Source of the DNA: Pseudoalteromonas ostreae
Lineage (GTDB): Bacteria; Pseudomonadota; Gammaproteobacteria; Enterobacterales; Alteromonadaceae
DNA: 64,000 nt
Assembly: GCF_018069805.1 (NCBI RefSeq)
Contig: NZ_JAGPYN010000003.1
Location: 62,001 to 126,000, forward strand
Direction of reading: 5' to 3'
The notes under the pieces were generated by a model, which saw only the letters and a list, made by a program, of their open reading frames with translations, was not told the DNA's origin and searched no databases. Below are positions 51,991-61,025 of this stretch, in pieces; within the stretch, counting starts at the first letter, position 1, and each line of letters starts with the position of its first letter. Made by a program: the position numbers and the translations under genes.

Positions 51991-53164
51991 TGAGTTTAGC
52001 TATGTGCTTAGTTATTTCGTGGCATGCGCTACCACTGGTCAATTCTATTTGCTGATTATAGGGTGTTAGCTGTTTTGTTAAGAGGTTTTTTATTACAGCC
52101 GTTAGCTTATATCTTTTACGAATAGCCTCTGTTTTATTTAATTGTTCAAGTAGGTAGGTGCTTTTTTTATTCGATCCTAGATGTAAGCTGAGAGTTGGTT
52201 TATTAAAAATAGTAGCTTCTAAGAGGACTGTCGATGACATACCGAAAACTATATCGCTGTGTTTAAATGAATCCAAAACGGACCTTTCTTTACATATTAA
52301 AGTAAAGTCAAATTTTGCTAAAAATTCAGAATACCGTTTTGATGACTCTCTCGGATGGGGTTTTATTATTAGTTTTATTTTTCTCTTTTTGTCTAACGCT
52401 TGAATATGTTCACATAGCACCCTTAAGATAGTCTTTTCTGTGTACCCATGAATATTTCTGCCTAATTTATTTCCGTAGATTTTTGTTATGGGTTCAGACG
52501 CAAATAAGATGTTCACAGTATCTCGCTTTATTAATTTATTTCTTTTTGCTTTTTGTTTAAGGTTGTCAAAATATGGGCAGCCTAGCGGATGGATAATATT
52601 ATGTGGTAGCCCCTCTTGAACCATGGCAAGTTTGGCGCTCTCATCCATCACGATTATTGATGATGGTAATATGTACTCATCAAGAGCATATTCATTTTTA
52701 TGCTGGTGTAAATAATGCTGCTTTAAAAAGCGTAATGAATAGTTCATCCATTGATCTAATATGGCGACTGTGGGGACATTTAATTTATTCCCAACAAGCC
52801 AAGTTGTTCGTTCTATAAAGTCTCTTCCTGTGGTACTTGTCACCAATAAACTTGGGTCATATGGACTTATAAGAGATTCAATACTTTGAATATCGTACTG
52901 ATTTATATTGTCATCAAGAAGGGTTACATTTTTGTATCCCTTATTCTTTAAGTGCTTTAAAGTAATATCTCGAGCGAATAAGACAGTATTGTAGTTTTGT
53001 TTTTGTAAATAGTTAGATAAAACAGCAATAGAATTAGCCCCGCCAGGATCTGCTGCGAATAGCATGATAGTTTGTTCATTTTTTTTCATTTCAATGGCTC
53101 CAATACTGCTTTTAACAACGCGTAAATCTGGTGTCTTTTTTCTTGTGTCAGCTTTATATTTCAT
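51974..53164 (-). CDS. GT-B-fold protein, possible glycosyltransferase or hydrolase
   Basis: 396 residues; ATG 53164, although an in-frame ATG at 53089 (MKKNEQTIMLFAADPGGANS) may be the real start. Two Rossmann-like halves: LFAADPGGANSIAVLSNYL in the first and NILFASEPITKIYG, IKLIIKPHPRES, SDIVFGMSSTVLLEATIFNKPTLSLHLGS in the second, as in GT-B enzymes acting on nucleotide sugars or in capsule-type transferases. It is the only gene of the middle island on the minus strand and is divergent from the class III aminotransferase. Activity unknown. Confidence 0.55.
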   Translation of the reverse strand: MKYKADTRKKTPDLRVVKSSIGAIEMKKNEQTIMLFAADPGGANSIAVLSNYLQKQNYNTVLFARDITLKHLKNKGYKNVTLLDDNINQYDIQSIESLISPYDPSLLVTSTTGRDFIERTTWLVGNKLNVPTVAILDQWMNYSLRFLKQHYLHQHKNEYALDEYILPSSIIVMDESAKLAMVQEGLPHNIIHPLGCPYFDNLKQKAKRNKLIKRDTVNILFASEPITKIYGNKLGRNIHGYTEKTILRVLCEHIQALDKKRKIKLIIKPHPRESSKRYSEFLAKFDFTLICKERSVLDSFKHSDIVFGMSSTVLLEATIFNKPTLSLHLGSNKKSTYLLEQLNKTEAIRKRYKLTAVIKNLLTKQLTPYNQQIELTSGSACHEITKHIAKLIKLHN

Positions 53165-53173
53165 TAAAAGTAA

Positions 53174-53216
53174 TTTCCTTTGGCGAGGAAATGGCCAAAT
53201 TATTACGGCTGGCCAT
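53174..53216. promoter_or_regulatory. Paired inverted repeats in the divergent promoter region
   Basis: TTTCCT-N6-AGGAAA (53174-53191) followed by ATGGCCA-N12-TGGCCAT (53191-53216), just upstream of the minus-strand gene and 40 bp before the FliA-like site for the plus-strand operon. They may bind a regulator or form leader structures. Confidence 0.4.
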
Positions 53217-53255
53217 CTAATCTGAGAAATTGCACTTTTTATCTGAATTCAGGGT

Positions 53256-53282
53256 TTAATATTTTGCTACAATAGCCGATAA
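53256..53282 (+). promoter_or_regulatory. Sigma-28 (FliA)-like promoter of the pseI operon
   Basis: TTAA at 53256-53259, 15 bases, perfect GCCGATAA at 53275-53282. The -35 has one mismatch to TAAA. 43 bases before ATG 53325. Confidence 0.55.
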
Positions 53283-53324
53283 ATAGTTTGTATGTTTTTA
53301 TTTAGTGATTAAAGAGGCTATCTC

Positions 53325-54644
53325 ATGTCAAGTATAGAATTAGGTCAGCGTTTGTGGGAAAAAGCAAAAAAAATTATACCAGGTGGTAATCAGTTACTTT
53401 CTAAAAGAGCTGAAATGTTCCTACCCGATAACTGGCCTGCGTATTATAAAAAGGCTAACGGCTGTGAAATTTGGGATTTAGATAATAACCATTATTATGA
53501 CTTTTCTATTATGGGTATTGGAACATGCTCGCTAGGGTATGCTCATCCACAAGTATCAGAGGCTGTTATTAACGCGATAACTCAAGGTTCAATGAGTAGT
53601 TTAAATTGTTATGAAGAAGTTGAATTAGCAGAAAAATTACTAGAAATTCATCCTTGGGCTGGTGGTGCTAGGTTTACTCGGGCTGGTGGTGAAAGTTGTG
53701 CACTTGCTATAAGAATTGCGCGCTCTTATTCCCAAAAGGATAGAATAGCATTTTGTGGCTATCATGGTTGGCATGATTGGTATTTAGCAACAAATTTAGC
53801 ATCCAAAGGTAATCTAGATGAGCAGCTATTACCGGGCCTAGCGCCCAGTGGTGTACCACGGCTGTTAGCTGAAACAGCCTTGCCCTTCAAAGAAGGTGAC
53901 CTTGTAGGCTTTGATAAGCTACTAGCTGAAAATGATGGCACATTGGGTGTTGTAATAATGGAAGTATTTAGGCATGGCATGCCTGATGTTGGATTTTTAA
54001 AAGCGATAAAAAAGCGTTGTAAAGAGAACGGCATAGTCTTAATTTTTGATGAAATATCTTCTGGGTTCAGGCTCAATACTGGTGGTTCTCATTTGTTATT
54101 TGATATAGAACCGGATATTTGCGTATTGGGTAAAGCAATGGGGAATGGGCATCCTATTGGTGCCGTGATTGGTACTGATGAAGTAATGGATGCCGCTCAA
54201 AAATCGTTTATCAGTAGCTCTTATTGGACTGAAAGAGTTGGCTTTGTAGCTGCATTGGAAACTCTTAAAGTATTTAACGAGCAAAGTGTTTGTAACACAT
54301 TACTTGAAACTGGTCGATACCTTAAGTCTAGAATGGATGAGATTGTAAAAGAAATTGGGTTCAATTTAAAAATTATTGGCATAGACAGTGTACCTATCCT
54401 TGTTTTCCCAACTGAAGCATCACTGGTTTTGAAAACTCTTTACACCCAAGAGATGTTAAAGCGTGGATTTTTGGCTTCCAACGTTATTTATATTTCTTTA
54501 GCACATGAAAGACACTTATGTGATCAATTTTTGGCTGCATTTGAAATAGTAATTAAAATATTGAAAGACGCAGAAGTTAATGAAACATATAATGTTCTGC
54601 TCGAAGGCCCTGTCTGTCATAGTGGGTTTCAGAGGCTAAATTGA
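53325..54644 (+). CDS. Class III PLP aminotransferase, glutamate-1-semialdehyde aminomutase-like
   Basis: 439 residues. IIPGGNQLLSKR and YDFSIMGIGTCSLGYAHP at the N-terminus, ARFTRAGGESCALAIRIAR, HGWHDWY, FDEISSGFRLNTGG, and the PLP lysine in VLGKAMGNGHPIGAV (K270). The sequence is that of HemL-like enzymes used in sugar islands, not heme synthesis (the substrate region differs and it sits with spsF/pseI-like genes). It likely aminates or isomerises an activated deoxysugar or a three-carbon precursor. Ends in a 4-base ATGA overlap with the cytidylyltransferase. First gene after the FliA-like promoter. Confidence 0.8.
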   Translation: MSSIELGQRLWEKAKKIIPGGNQLLSKRAEMFLPDNWPAYYKKANGCEIWDLDNNHYYDFSIMGIGTCSLGYAHPQVSEAVINAITQGSMSSLNCYEEVELAEKLLEIHPWAGGARFTRAGGESCALAIRIARSYSQKDRIAFCGYHGWHDWYLATNLASKGNLDEQLLPGLAPSGVPRLLAETALPFKEGDLVGFDKLLAENDGTLGVVIMEVFRHGMPDVGFLKAIKKRCKENGIVLIFDEISSGFRLNTGGSHLLFDIEPDICVLGKAMGNGHPIGAVIGTDEVMDAAQKSFISSSYWTERVGFVAALETLKVFNEQSVCNTLLETGRYLKSRMDEIVKEIGFNLKIIGIDSVPILVFPTEASLVLKTLYTQEMLKRGFLASNVIYISLAHERHLCDQFLAAFEIVIKILKDAEVNETYNVLLEGPVCHSGFQRLN

Positions 54645-55405
54645 TGAATAAAACCATTGCTTTTGTCCAAGCAAGGATGTCCTCAACGAGATTGCCGAAA
54701 AAAGTACTAAGGAAAATTAATGGTATCCCAGTGATTGAGCACCTTATTTGCCGTTTAGAGAAATCAGCCTATATCGATGAAGTCGTGGTTTTAACCTCTA
54801 ATAATAGTGCCAATGATCAGTTAGTCAGTTTTCTTGAAAGAAGAAAAATAGCGTATTTCAGAGGCAGCGAAAATAATGTGTTATCTCGTTTTGTTGACGC
54901 TTTAAATATATATGAAACTGACAACGTGGTGCGAATAACAGGGGATTCCCCCTTTATATGTCCAGAAATTTGTGATGCACTCATAAAAAAGTTTTTTGAC
55001 ACCGGTGCCGATTATGCGTATTTGGATGAGCGTTTTGCTGAAGGCGTTGATTGTGAAGTGATAAAAGCATCAATACTTCATAATATTGACACTTTAGCTA
55101 CGCTGTCATCTGAACGTGAGCATGTAACACTTTATCTTTTTAATAATCCCGTAGGCTTTAAAATTGAATTACTTGAAAATGCATCCGATGACAGCCAATT
55201 TAGGTTTACACTTGATACAATTGAAGATTGGTTAGCAATCGAAAAAATTGGGAAGCATTTTTCCGATAGAAGTCTAGACGTAAACTATCAAGAAATTAAA
55301 ACGTTCATTGCTAGTAATGAAGACGTTTTCAATTTAAATAAGCATATAGTCCGTAACGAGGGGCTTTTAATTTCATTAGAAGAAGAGCGATATGCCGGTG
55401 AATAA
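54641..55405 (+). CDS. SpsF-type cytidylyltransferase, candidate PseF
   Basis: 254 residues. Nucleotide-binding TIAFVQARMSSTRLPKKVLRKINGIPVIEHLI, then VVLTSNNSANDQLVSFLE, VVRITGDSPFICPEICD and the FTLDTIEDWLAIEKI segment. SpsF-like enzymes activate acidic nine-carbon sugars with CTP; in this island it is the only cytidylyltransferase, so it is the best candidate for CMP-activation of the pseudaminic-acid-type product. Coupled by overlaps on both sides. Confidence 0.78.
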   Translation: MMNKTIAFVQARMSSTRLPKKVLRKINGIPVIEHLICRLEKSAYIDEVVVLTSNNSANDQLVSFLERRKIAYFRGSENNVLSRFVDALNIYETDNVVRITGDSPFICPEICDALIKKFFDTGADYAYLDERFAEGVDCEVIKASILHNIDTLATLSSEREHVTLYLFNNPVGFKIELLENASDDSQFRFTLDTIEDWLAIEKIGKHFSDRSLDVNYQEIKTFIASNEDVFNLNKHIVRNEGLLISLEEERYAGE

Positions 55406-56474
55406 TGACTTTGCTATTTATATAAATGATAAAAAAATAGGGATAGATACGCCCACTTATATTATCGCTGAAATTTCAGCGAATCACTGCGGAAGCTTAG
55501 ACAAAGCAATCGAAATGATCCGAAAGGCTAAAATGGCTGGTGCAGATGCTGTTAAGTTACAAACATATACGGCAGATACTATCACGCTTAATTGTAATAA
55601 AAGCGATTTTATATTACCCACTGATAATCCATGGGAAGCTCACAATACACTTCATGCACTTTACTCAAAGGCCTATACGCCGTGGGAGTGGCACGAAACT
55701 TTATTTGATGAGGCAAAGTCAGTCGGAATTGATATTTTCTCAAGTCCATTTGATAGTACTGCTGTCGATTTATTAGAAGCATTAAACACCCCTGTATATA
55801 AAATTGCCTCGCCAGAGATCACCGATATAGCTCTATTAGCTCAGGTTGCACAGACTAAGAAGCCGGTTATTTTGTCTACAGGAATTGCTGAATATGAAGA
55901 TATAGTATTAGCTGTTGATACCCTACGCGAAAACGGTTGTGAACACCTAGTTATATTAAAATGCACAACGGCGTACCCAACACCTTTCGAAGAATGTAAT
56001 TTAATGACGATTCCTGATATCAGCAGAAAGTTTAAATGCCTTTCGGGATTATCTGATCATACAAGAGGTATTGTTGTTCCAGTTGCTTCTGTAGCACTTG
56101 GTGCAAGAGTTGTAGAAAAACACTTTGTCTTAGATAAAAGTGACGAGTCTGTTGATGCTTTTTTTTCATTAGATTATGCCGAATTTTACGAAATGGTAAA
56201 CAGTATTAGGCAGTGCGAAAAAGCATTAGGTCAGGTAAATTACGCGATAACAGGCTCAGCCCAGAAAAACTTGTTGGCTAAACGTTCTTTGTATTTTTGT
56301 CGTGATATAGCTGCAGGTCAAGTTATTAAAAGAGGTGATATACGTTCTGTCAGGCCAGGGTTTGGCGCCCATCCTAAGTATTTAGAACAGTATATCGGTA
56401 AGATGATGAGTAAATCGATGACCATGGGTGACCGAGTGTTACCCGATGTGATTGTGGGTTCCATTGAGGATTGA
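55392..56474 (+). CDS. pseI: Pseudaminic acid synthase, NeuB family
   Basis: 360 residues. TIM-barrel NeuB part: PTYIIAEISANHCGSLDKAIEMIRKAKMAGADAVKLQTY, FSSPFDSTAVDLLE, YKIASPEITD, KPVILSTGIA, LKCTTAYPTPFEECNL, GLSDHTRG and VVEKHFVLD. C-terminal SAF domain with IRSVRPGFGAHPKYL, which is typical of PseI rather than LegI. It condenses a 6-deoxy-2,4-diacetamido hexose with phosphoenolpyruvate. Overlaps its neighbours on both sides. Confidence 0.9.
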   Translation: MPVNNDFAIYINDKKIGIDTPTYIIAEISANHCGSLDKAIEMIRKAKMAGADAVKLQTYTADTITLNCNKSDFILPTDNPWEAHNTLHALYSKAYTPWEWHETLFDEAKSVGIDIFSSPFDSTAVDLLEALNTPVYKIASPEITDIALLAQVAQTKKPVILSTGIAEYEDIVLAVDTLRENGCEHLVILKCTTAYPTPFEECNLMTIPDISRKFKCLSGLSDHTRGIVVPVASVALGARVVEKHFVLDKSDESVDAFFSLDYAEFYEMVNSIRQCEKALGQVNYAITGSAQKNLLAKRSLYFCRDIAAGQVIKRGDIRSVRPGFGAHPKYLEQYIGKMMSKSMTMGDRVLPDVIVGSIED

Positions 56475-56476
56475 AA

Positions 56477-57853
56477 ATGAGTAAATGTGTAGTCGTTGGT
56501 GGTGGTGTAGCCGGGTTAGTGGCTGCATATTTATTGAATAAGCAGGGAAGAAAAGTTGTATTAATTGAGCAGTCAGATCAGTGTGGTGGTTTGCTTAATT
56601 CAGTTACGGACGATGATGAAAATTATTTTGATCAGGGAACACATATCCCAAATTTAACCGGTATTGATGAGTTAGATAATTTTTTATTTGGTTCAGAGGT
56701 TGAGCAAAAAGAAAATTGGCTCTGCATTCCCCAATTAAAAACAGGAAACTATTTTGCTAAAAAATGGGACTATGAAACCCAGACCATAGACACAAGGAAA
56801 CTTCCTTTAGCTCTTTATGAACAAGGAGTTGGCCAGCTTCTTAGCCGCAATTCAGACTCAAGTGCAACTAATATTCAAGATTACTCAGAAGATACGTTGG
56901 GGCCAATATTTTTTGAAAGCTTAGTTAAACCTGTTATCGATAAGCTTTATGGTGAGCAGCGCGATTATACAACATTAACAGCCAAGAATAGTGTTAATTA
57001 TTTTGGTGCCACTCGTGTTATCGCGTTGGATGAGGCTGCTACTGAAAAATTAAAAGAGTTACCAGTATATGACGCTAAGCTTGGCTATCATAAACACAAA
57101 AACTACCAAGAACGCTTATATAAAGATGGGATCAAAGAACCCTCATATTTGTACCCGAAATCCTCAAAAGGGATGCAGGCTTGGGTCGACGACTTAGTAA
57201 ATAAAGTAAAACAATGTGGGGTAGAAATAAAAACACAGTGCATAATTTCAAGTTTACATAAAAATAAAAGTAGGATTACAGAGGTAAGGCTAAATAGTGG
57301 CGAGGTAATTAGCTGTGACTTACTCTATTGGAGCGCGCCACCATTTATTGCTTTGAAGGCAATGAACATGCAAACAGACTCTGTAAGCGTGACTTTTAGA
57401 ACTGCTCACATTTACCACTTTTGTTTAGATAAACCGCTTAAAGATAAACATTCCCATTACCTTTGGAATTGGGACGAAAGTTCGCGTGTTTTTAGGATCA
57501 CACTGTATGGAAACTTTAACAGCCGTAAGCAAAATCAAATTACAGCAGAGGCTCTAGCAGATAAGTCAGACAAAGAAGTGCCACCTAAGCAAATATTAGA
57601 AGATTTAATTAAAATGGGTTTAATCGACGCTAATTCGAACCTTCTAAGTTATAAACATCAGGTAATACATAATACGTTTCCAGTACCTACATTTGAGTTT
57701 GAACAAAGTGTTATCAAAAATTACGATATGCTTAAAGAAAGCGCTGACAATATCATAATTTCAGGCCGTTTTAGTGGGAAGTATTGGCTACTTGGTGATG
57801 TATTAGTGGACACATATAACGCGATTAGTCATACGCTAAGTGATAGTCATTAA
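56477..57853 (+). CDS. FAD-dependent oxidoreductase, amine-oxidase/UGM-like (paralogue B)
   Basis: 458 residues from ATG 56477 with GAGGA upstream; the TTG at 56471 is less likely. FAD motif VVVGGGVAGLVAAYLLNK at residues 5-22, EQSDQCGGLLNSV, DQGTHIPNLTGIDELDNFLFG, NYFGATRVIALDEAATEKLKEL, NTFPVPT and the FAD-binding IIISGRFSGKYWLLGDVL. Domain plan and many short motifs coincide with paralogue A (47134), so an old duplication. Next to pseI and the PseG-like gene, it probably acts on a nonulosonic acid or its precursor. The reaction is unknown. Confidence 0.72.
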   Translation: MSKCVVVGGGVAGLVAAYLLNKQGRKVVLIEQSDQCGGLLNSVTDDDENYFDQGTHIPNLTGIDELDNFLFGSEVEQKENWLCIPQLKTGNYFAKKWDYETQTIDTRKLPLALYEQGVGQLLSRNSDSSATNIQDYSEDTLGPIFFESLVKPVIDKLYGEQRDYTTLTAKNSVNYFGATRVIALDEAATEKLKELPVYDAKLGYHKHKNYQERLYKDGIKEPSYLYPKSSKGMQAWVDDLVNKVKQCGVEIKTQCIISSLHKNKSRITEVRLNSGEVISCDLLYWSAPPFIALKAMNMQTDSVSVTFRTAHIYHFCLDKPLKDKHSHYLWNWDESSRVFRITLYGNFNSRKQNQITAEALADKSDKEVPPKQILEDLIKMGLIDANSNLLSYKHQVIHNTFPVPTFEFEQSVIKNYDMLKESADNIIISGRFSGKYWLLGDVLVDTYNAISHTLSDSH

Positions 57854-58812
57854 TGTCAGATTTTTTCTTCTATTGTAATGCTTCAAAAAATACTGGGTAT
57901 GGGCATTTATCACGATGTTTAAATATTGCTAGAGAGATAAGTAAGTTTCCAAGTAAAAGTACAGTGTGTTTCATTGGGGAGTTTGATCGTTTCTCCAAAG
58001 TTCGCATTAATAATCTAGGTTTCGGGATTTTATCAGATATACCTCAGTTAAAGAAAACATCAGTATTCATATTTGATGACTATATCATCGATAAAGATAT
58101 CTTTATTAATGTGAAAGAGATGGGACATAAAGTGTGTATTATCGACGACTTTGACCAGTATAATTTTGATTTTGCAGATTTGATTATTAACTTTAGGTTC
58201 AATGCCCATAAGTTTTGCATGCAGACGCCTGCACATAGATTGGGATTAGGATTCTTTTCTTTTTCTGAAGAGCTTACCCAATTACGCACAAAAAAAATGA
58301 TGCAATTGCAGAGAAGTAAATTAGATACTTTCTTAATTTTCATAGGTGGGGATGATCGTTTTGATGTTGCTAGTAAAGTCGTTAAAGCAATAGATAAACT
58401 ATTTAAAGGCAAAAAAATCGTCTTGCTGAGTAAACAAAGTAACCACATAAATATGAATAATAATACGATTGAGATAGTCAATTTTGTAGAAAATATGTCT
58501 AATCTCTATGAGCAAGTTGATCTAGTAATTAACGGTGGCGGGCTGACTAAATATGAGTCAGGTTATTGTTTGTTGCCAAATTGTGCAGTATCTCAAACGA
58601 GTGAACAGCATTTAGACACAATTGAATTAGCCAGTGCAAATTTAACATTCGATCTTGGGTTAGCCAATGGGGTAGAAATTGCTGAGCTAGTTTATAAAAT
58701 TAAGCTTTTTATAGATGAAAAAGTTGATCTTCAATACGAGGCTATGAAGGCAGCATATATTTTAAACTCTACTAACTGCTTAGCAAAAGAGATTATAAAG
58801 GTTTCAAAATGA
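57853..58812 (+). CDS. PseG-like nucleotide-sugar hydrolase
   Basis: 319 residues. N-terminal FFFYCNASKNTGYGHLSRCLNIAREI (the G-x-GH-x-xR motif of PseG), second half FLIFIGGDDRFDVASKVVKAI, NFVENMSNLYEQVDLVINGGGLTKYESGYC. In Pse synthesis this releases UDP from the diacetamido-altrose before PseI. It has the length and order of PseG but weaker similarity, so a PseG function is probable, not certain. Its start shares one base with the previous stop. Confidence 0.7.
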   Translation: MSDFFFYCNASKNTGYGHLSRCLNIAREISKFPSKSTVCFIGEFDRFSKVRINNLGFGILSDIPQLKKTSVFIFDDYIIDKDIFINVKEMGHKVCIIDDFDQYNFDFADLIINFRFNAHKFCMQTPAHRLGLGFFSFSEELTQLRTKKMMQLQRSKLDTFLIFIGGDDRFDVASKVVKAIDKLFKGKKIVLLSKQSNHINMNNNTIEIVNFVENMSNLYEQVDLVINGGGLTKYESGYCLLPNCAVSQTSEQHLDTIELASANLTFDLGLANGVEIAELVYKIKLFIDEKVDLQYEAMKAAYILNSTNCLAKEIIKVSK

Positions 58813-59480
58813 GTGAATTTAATTTTAAGCAAGCTGAGTGGGATCAAATCGTCCGTGAGAATCAGGACTTTAAAGCACAAGTTGGCAGACCCTTTGACGA
58901 TGAGCTCTGGCAAGCACTTATTGATGACGTTGAAAAAAAACTTGCTTTCTCAATGCAAGGCAATAAAGTTTTAGATGTTGGGTGTGGGAATGGCCTATTG
59001 TTATCAAAGTTATTGAGTAATTGTAGTGAGTATTCAGGGGTAGATTACTCTGAAGCCATGATTGAAGAAGCGAAGAAGCTATTACCCATTGGTTTTTTTT
59101 ATCAATCTCAGGCTAATAAGCTTCCATTCGATACAGACCAGTTTGATCGAGTCTTGAGTTACAGTATTTTTCATTATTTTCCTAGTTATGATTATGCACT
59201 TTCGGCAATCAAAGAAATGATACGTGTGTGCAAGCCTGGAGGCGTTATTCTAATTGGTGATGTTTTAGACAGCCAGTTTGAAAAAGAAATAAAAGGGACA
59301 AGTAATTTAGAATATGAAAAAACAATTCCATTAATTCACCGTTACTCCAAGTGGCGCTTTTTTAATTTTGAAAAATTACTGGCATATTTAGCTCCTCATG
59401 TTGATAGAATAGAGGTATTGAGCCAGCCTGAAGTCTTCCCGTTATCGGATTATAGAAAGGACATTAGGTTGTGGGTATAA
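58809..59480 (+). CDS. Class I SAM-dependent methyltransferase (2 of 3)
   Basis: 223 residues. VLDVGCGNGLLLSKLL (SAM loop) near residue 57, GVDYSEAMIEEAKKLLP, FDRVLSYSIFHYFPSYDYAL, and VCKPGGVILIGDVLDSQ. Overlaps neighbours by 4 and 10 bases. Likely modifies an intermediate or the finished sugar; substrate unknown. Confidence 0.8.
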   Translation: MSEFNFKQAEWDQIVRENQDFKAQVGRPFDDELWQALIDDVEKKLAFSMQGNKVLDVGCGNGLLLSKLLSNCSEYSGVDYSEAMIEEAKKLLPIGFFYQSQANKLPFDTDQFDRVLSYSIFHYFPSYDYALSAIKEMIRVCKPGGVILIGDVLDSQFEKEIKGTSNLEYEKTIPLIHRYSKWRFFNFEKLLAYLAPHVDRIEVLSQPEVFPLSDYRKDIRLWV

Positions 59481-60400
59481 ACCTATTAGAGCAGCAGCTC
59501 AGTGCGTATTTTGAACGAGATTACGTCACTCTAACTCGCTCTGGTAGTTTTGCTATTGTAACAGCATTGCACGGCGCAGGAATTGAGCTTGGTAGTGACG
59601 TTATTATACCAGCCAGTTGTTGCCCTATTGTATTATTTGCTGTGCAGATGGCAGGCTTTAATGTTGTGCTTGCAGACGTCTCGCTTCTATCACTTTCAAT
59701 GGAAGTAGAACATATTGATGCTGTTATGAACCAAGATGTTAAGGCTATAGTTGCTGTGCATGGTTATGGACATTATTGTGAGATAGACAAAATAGCGAAT
59801 TATGCAAAATGTCATGCATTACTTTTAATAGAAGATGCCTGCCTTGCTTACGGTGGACAATATAAGGGAAAGCCAATAGGCAGTTTTGGCGACTTTTCAG
59901 TTGTTAGCTTTGGCTATGATAAGCCAATAGCTGCGAACTATGGTGGTGCGCTAATGACAAATAATGAACAGTTTAGTGCCAAGTCGCAGGCATTTTTAAG
60001 TAATAACCAATTGGCTCAATTTACAGCAATAGAAAAGCTTAAAAGTATTTCATCGAGTATGACTCAGCTTGATATATTGACTAAAGCTAGGCAGAAAAAT
60101 ATTGCTTTTATTGAACAAAACGTAACTAACCTTGCTTTTAAAAAACTTCCCTATAGCGATGATATCAATTATTGGCGTTATCCTTTATTTGTTGAGCAAC
60201 GGAACATGTTTTTGCACAAAGCAAAAGAGAATAATATTGTTTTTACTACTCACTACAAGTCATTAGGTGAGTTGCAAACACAAGGACACTTTGTGAATGC
60301 AACAAAAATAAGTAATCAAATAATTAATTTATTTGTTCAGCCTTTTACTAAGCAAGAGCAATTAACTGACATGGTTGAGTTTATTAATGACTACAGATAG
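59471..60400 (+). CDS. DegT/DnrJ/EryC1-family aminotransferase, short form
   Basis: 309 residues, GTG start. Fold-type I PLP enzyme: TLTRSGSFAIVTALHGAG, VIIPASCCPIVLFAVQMAGF, AIVAVHGYGHYCEID, LLIEDACLAYGGQYKGKPIGSFGDFSVVSFGYDKPI (PLP lysine K151) and YGGALMT. The C-terminal domain is shorter than the usual 370-390 residues of sugar aminotransferases such as PseC. It could be a second sugar transaminase or a relative with another task. Followed by a methyltransferase whose start overlaps its stop. Confidence 0.75.
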   Translation: MGINLLEQQLSAYFERDYVTLTRSGSFAIVTALHGAGIELGSDVIIPASCCPIVLFAVQMAGFNVVLADVSLLSLSMEVEHIDAVMNQDVKAIVAVHGYGHYCEIDKIANYAKCHALLLIEDACLAYGGQYKGKPIGSFGDFSVVSFGYDKPIAANYGGALMTNNEQFSAKSQAFLSNNQLAQFTAIEKLKSISSSMTQLDILTKARQKNIAFIEQNVTNLAFKKLPYSDDINYWRYPLFVEQRNMFLHKAKENNIVFTTHYKSLGELQTQGHFVNATKISNQIINLFVQPFTKQEQLTDMVEFINDYR

Positions 60401-61025
60401 CCATCAAGCTTTAAAAGCATACTATCAAAAGCTTTATCAGCAACATGGTGATTGTCATCATGCCGTACAGCATGTTTCTAAGGCGGCACAAAATGTGCGA
60501 TTTAAGATATTTTTAGAACAAATACCGCTTGATAGCAATGTTATTGATTTAGGTTGTGGGCTTGGTGATATGCTTGCCTATTTTAGATTACATGGTTTCA
60601 CTGGTGGCTATCTTGGTTATGATTTTGTCCCTGAGTTCATTAATTCAGCTAAAAATAAATTTGTAGATGATACCAAGGCTCAGTTTGAGGTTTTTGATAT
60701 TTTTAAAAACTCAATGTCAAAACAGTACGATTATATACTCATTAGCGGCGTTTTTAATAATAAACTAGATGATAATCTAACATTTATAATGCAAACTTTG
60801 CATAAAAGCTTTTTAAGTTGCAAGAAATCTGTGATCTTTAATGCACTTTCAAGCTATGTAGAATACGAAGATCCAACTTTATTTTATATTAACCCGATTA
60901 ATTTATTTGATGAATGTAAGCAAAACTTAACCCCTTTTATAGACTTGAAACATGATTATGTAATAAAAAAAGGTGGCTTTCCTTATGAGTTTACAATGAA
61001 GCTGAGTAAAGAGGCTAATTTATGA
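60387..61025 (+). CDS. Class I SAM-dependent methyltransferase (3 of 3)
   Basis: 212 residues from ATG 60387 (MTTDSHQALKAYYQKLYQQHGD). VIDLGCGLGDMLAYFRLHG, LGYDFVPEFINSAKNKF and YDYILISGVFNNKLDDN. Overlaps the previous stop and has a 4-base overlap with the WbqC-like gene. Role as for the other two: modification of a sugar or linked amino acid, unknown position. Confidence 0.78.
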   Translation: MTTDSHQALKAYYQKLYQQHGDCHHAVQHVSKAAQNVRFKIFLEQIPLDSNVIDLGCGLGDMLAYFRLHGFTGGYLGYDFVPEFINSAKNKFVDDTKAQFEVFDIFKNSMSKQYDYILISGVFNNKLDDNLTFIMQTLHKSFLSCKKSVIFNALSSYVEYEDPTLFYINPINLFDECKQNLTPFIDLKHDYVIKKGGFPYEFTMKLSKEANL

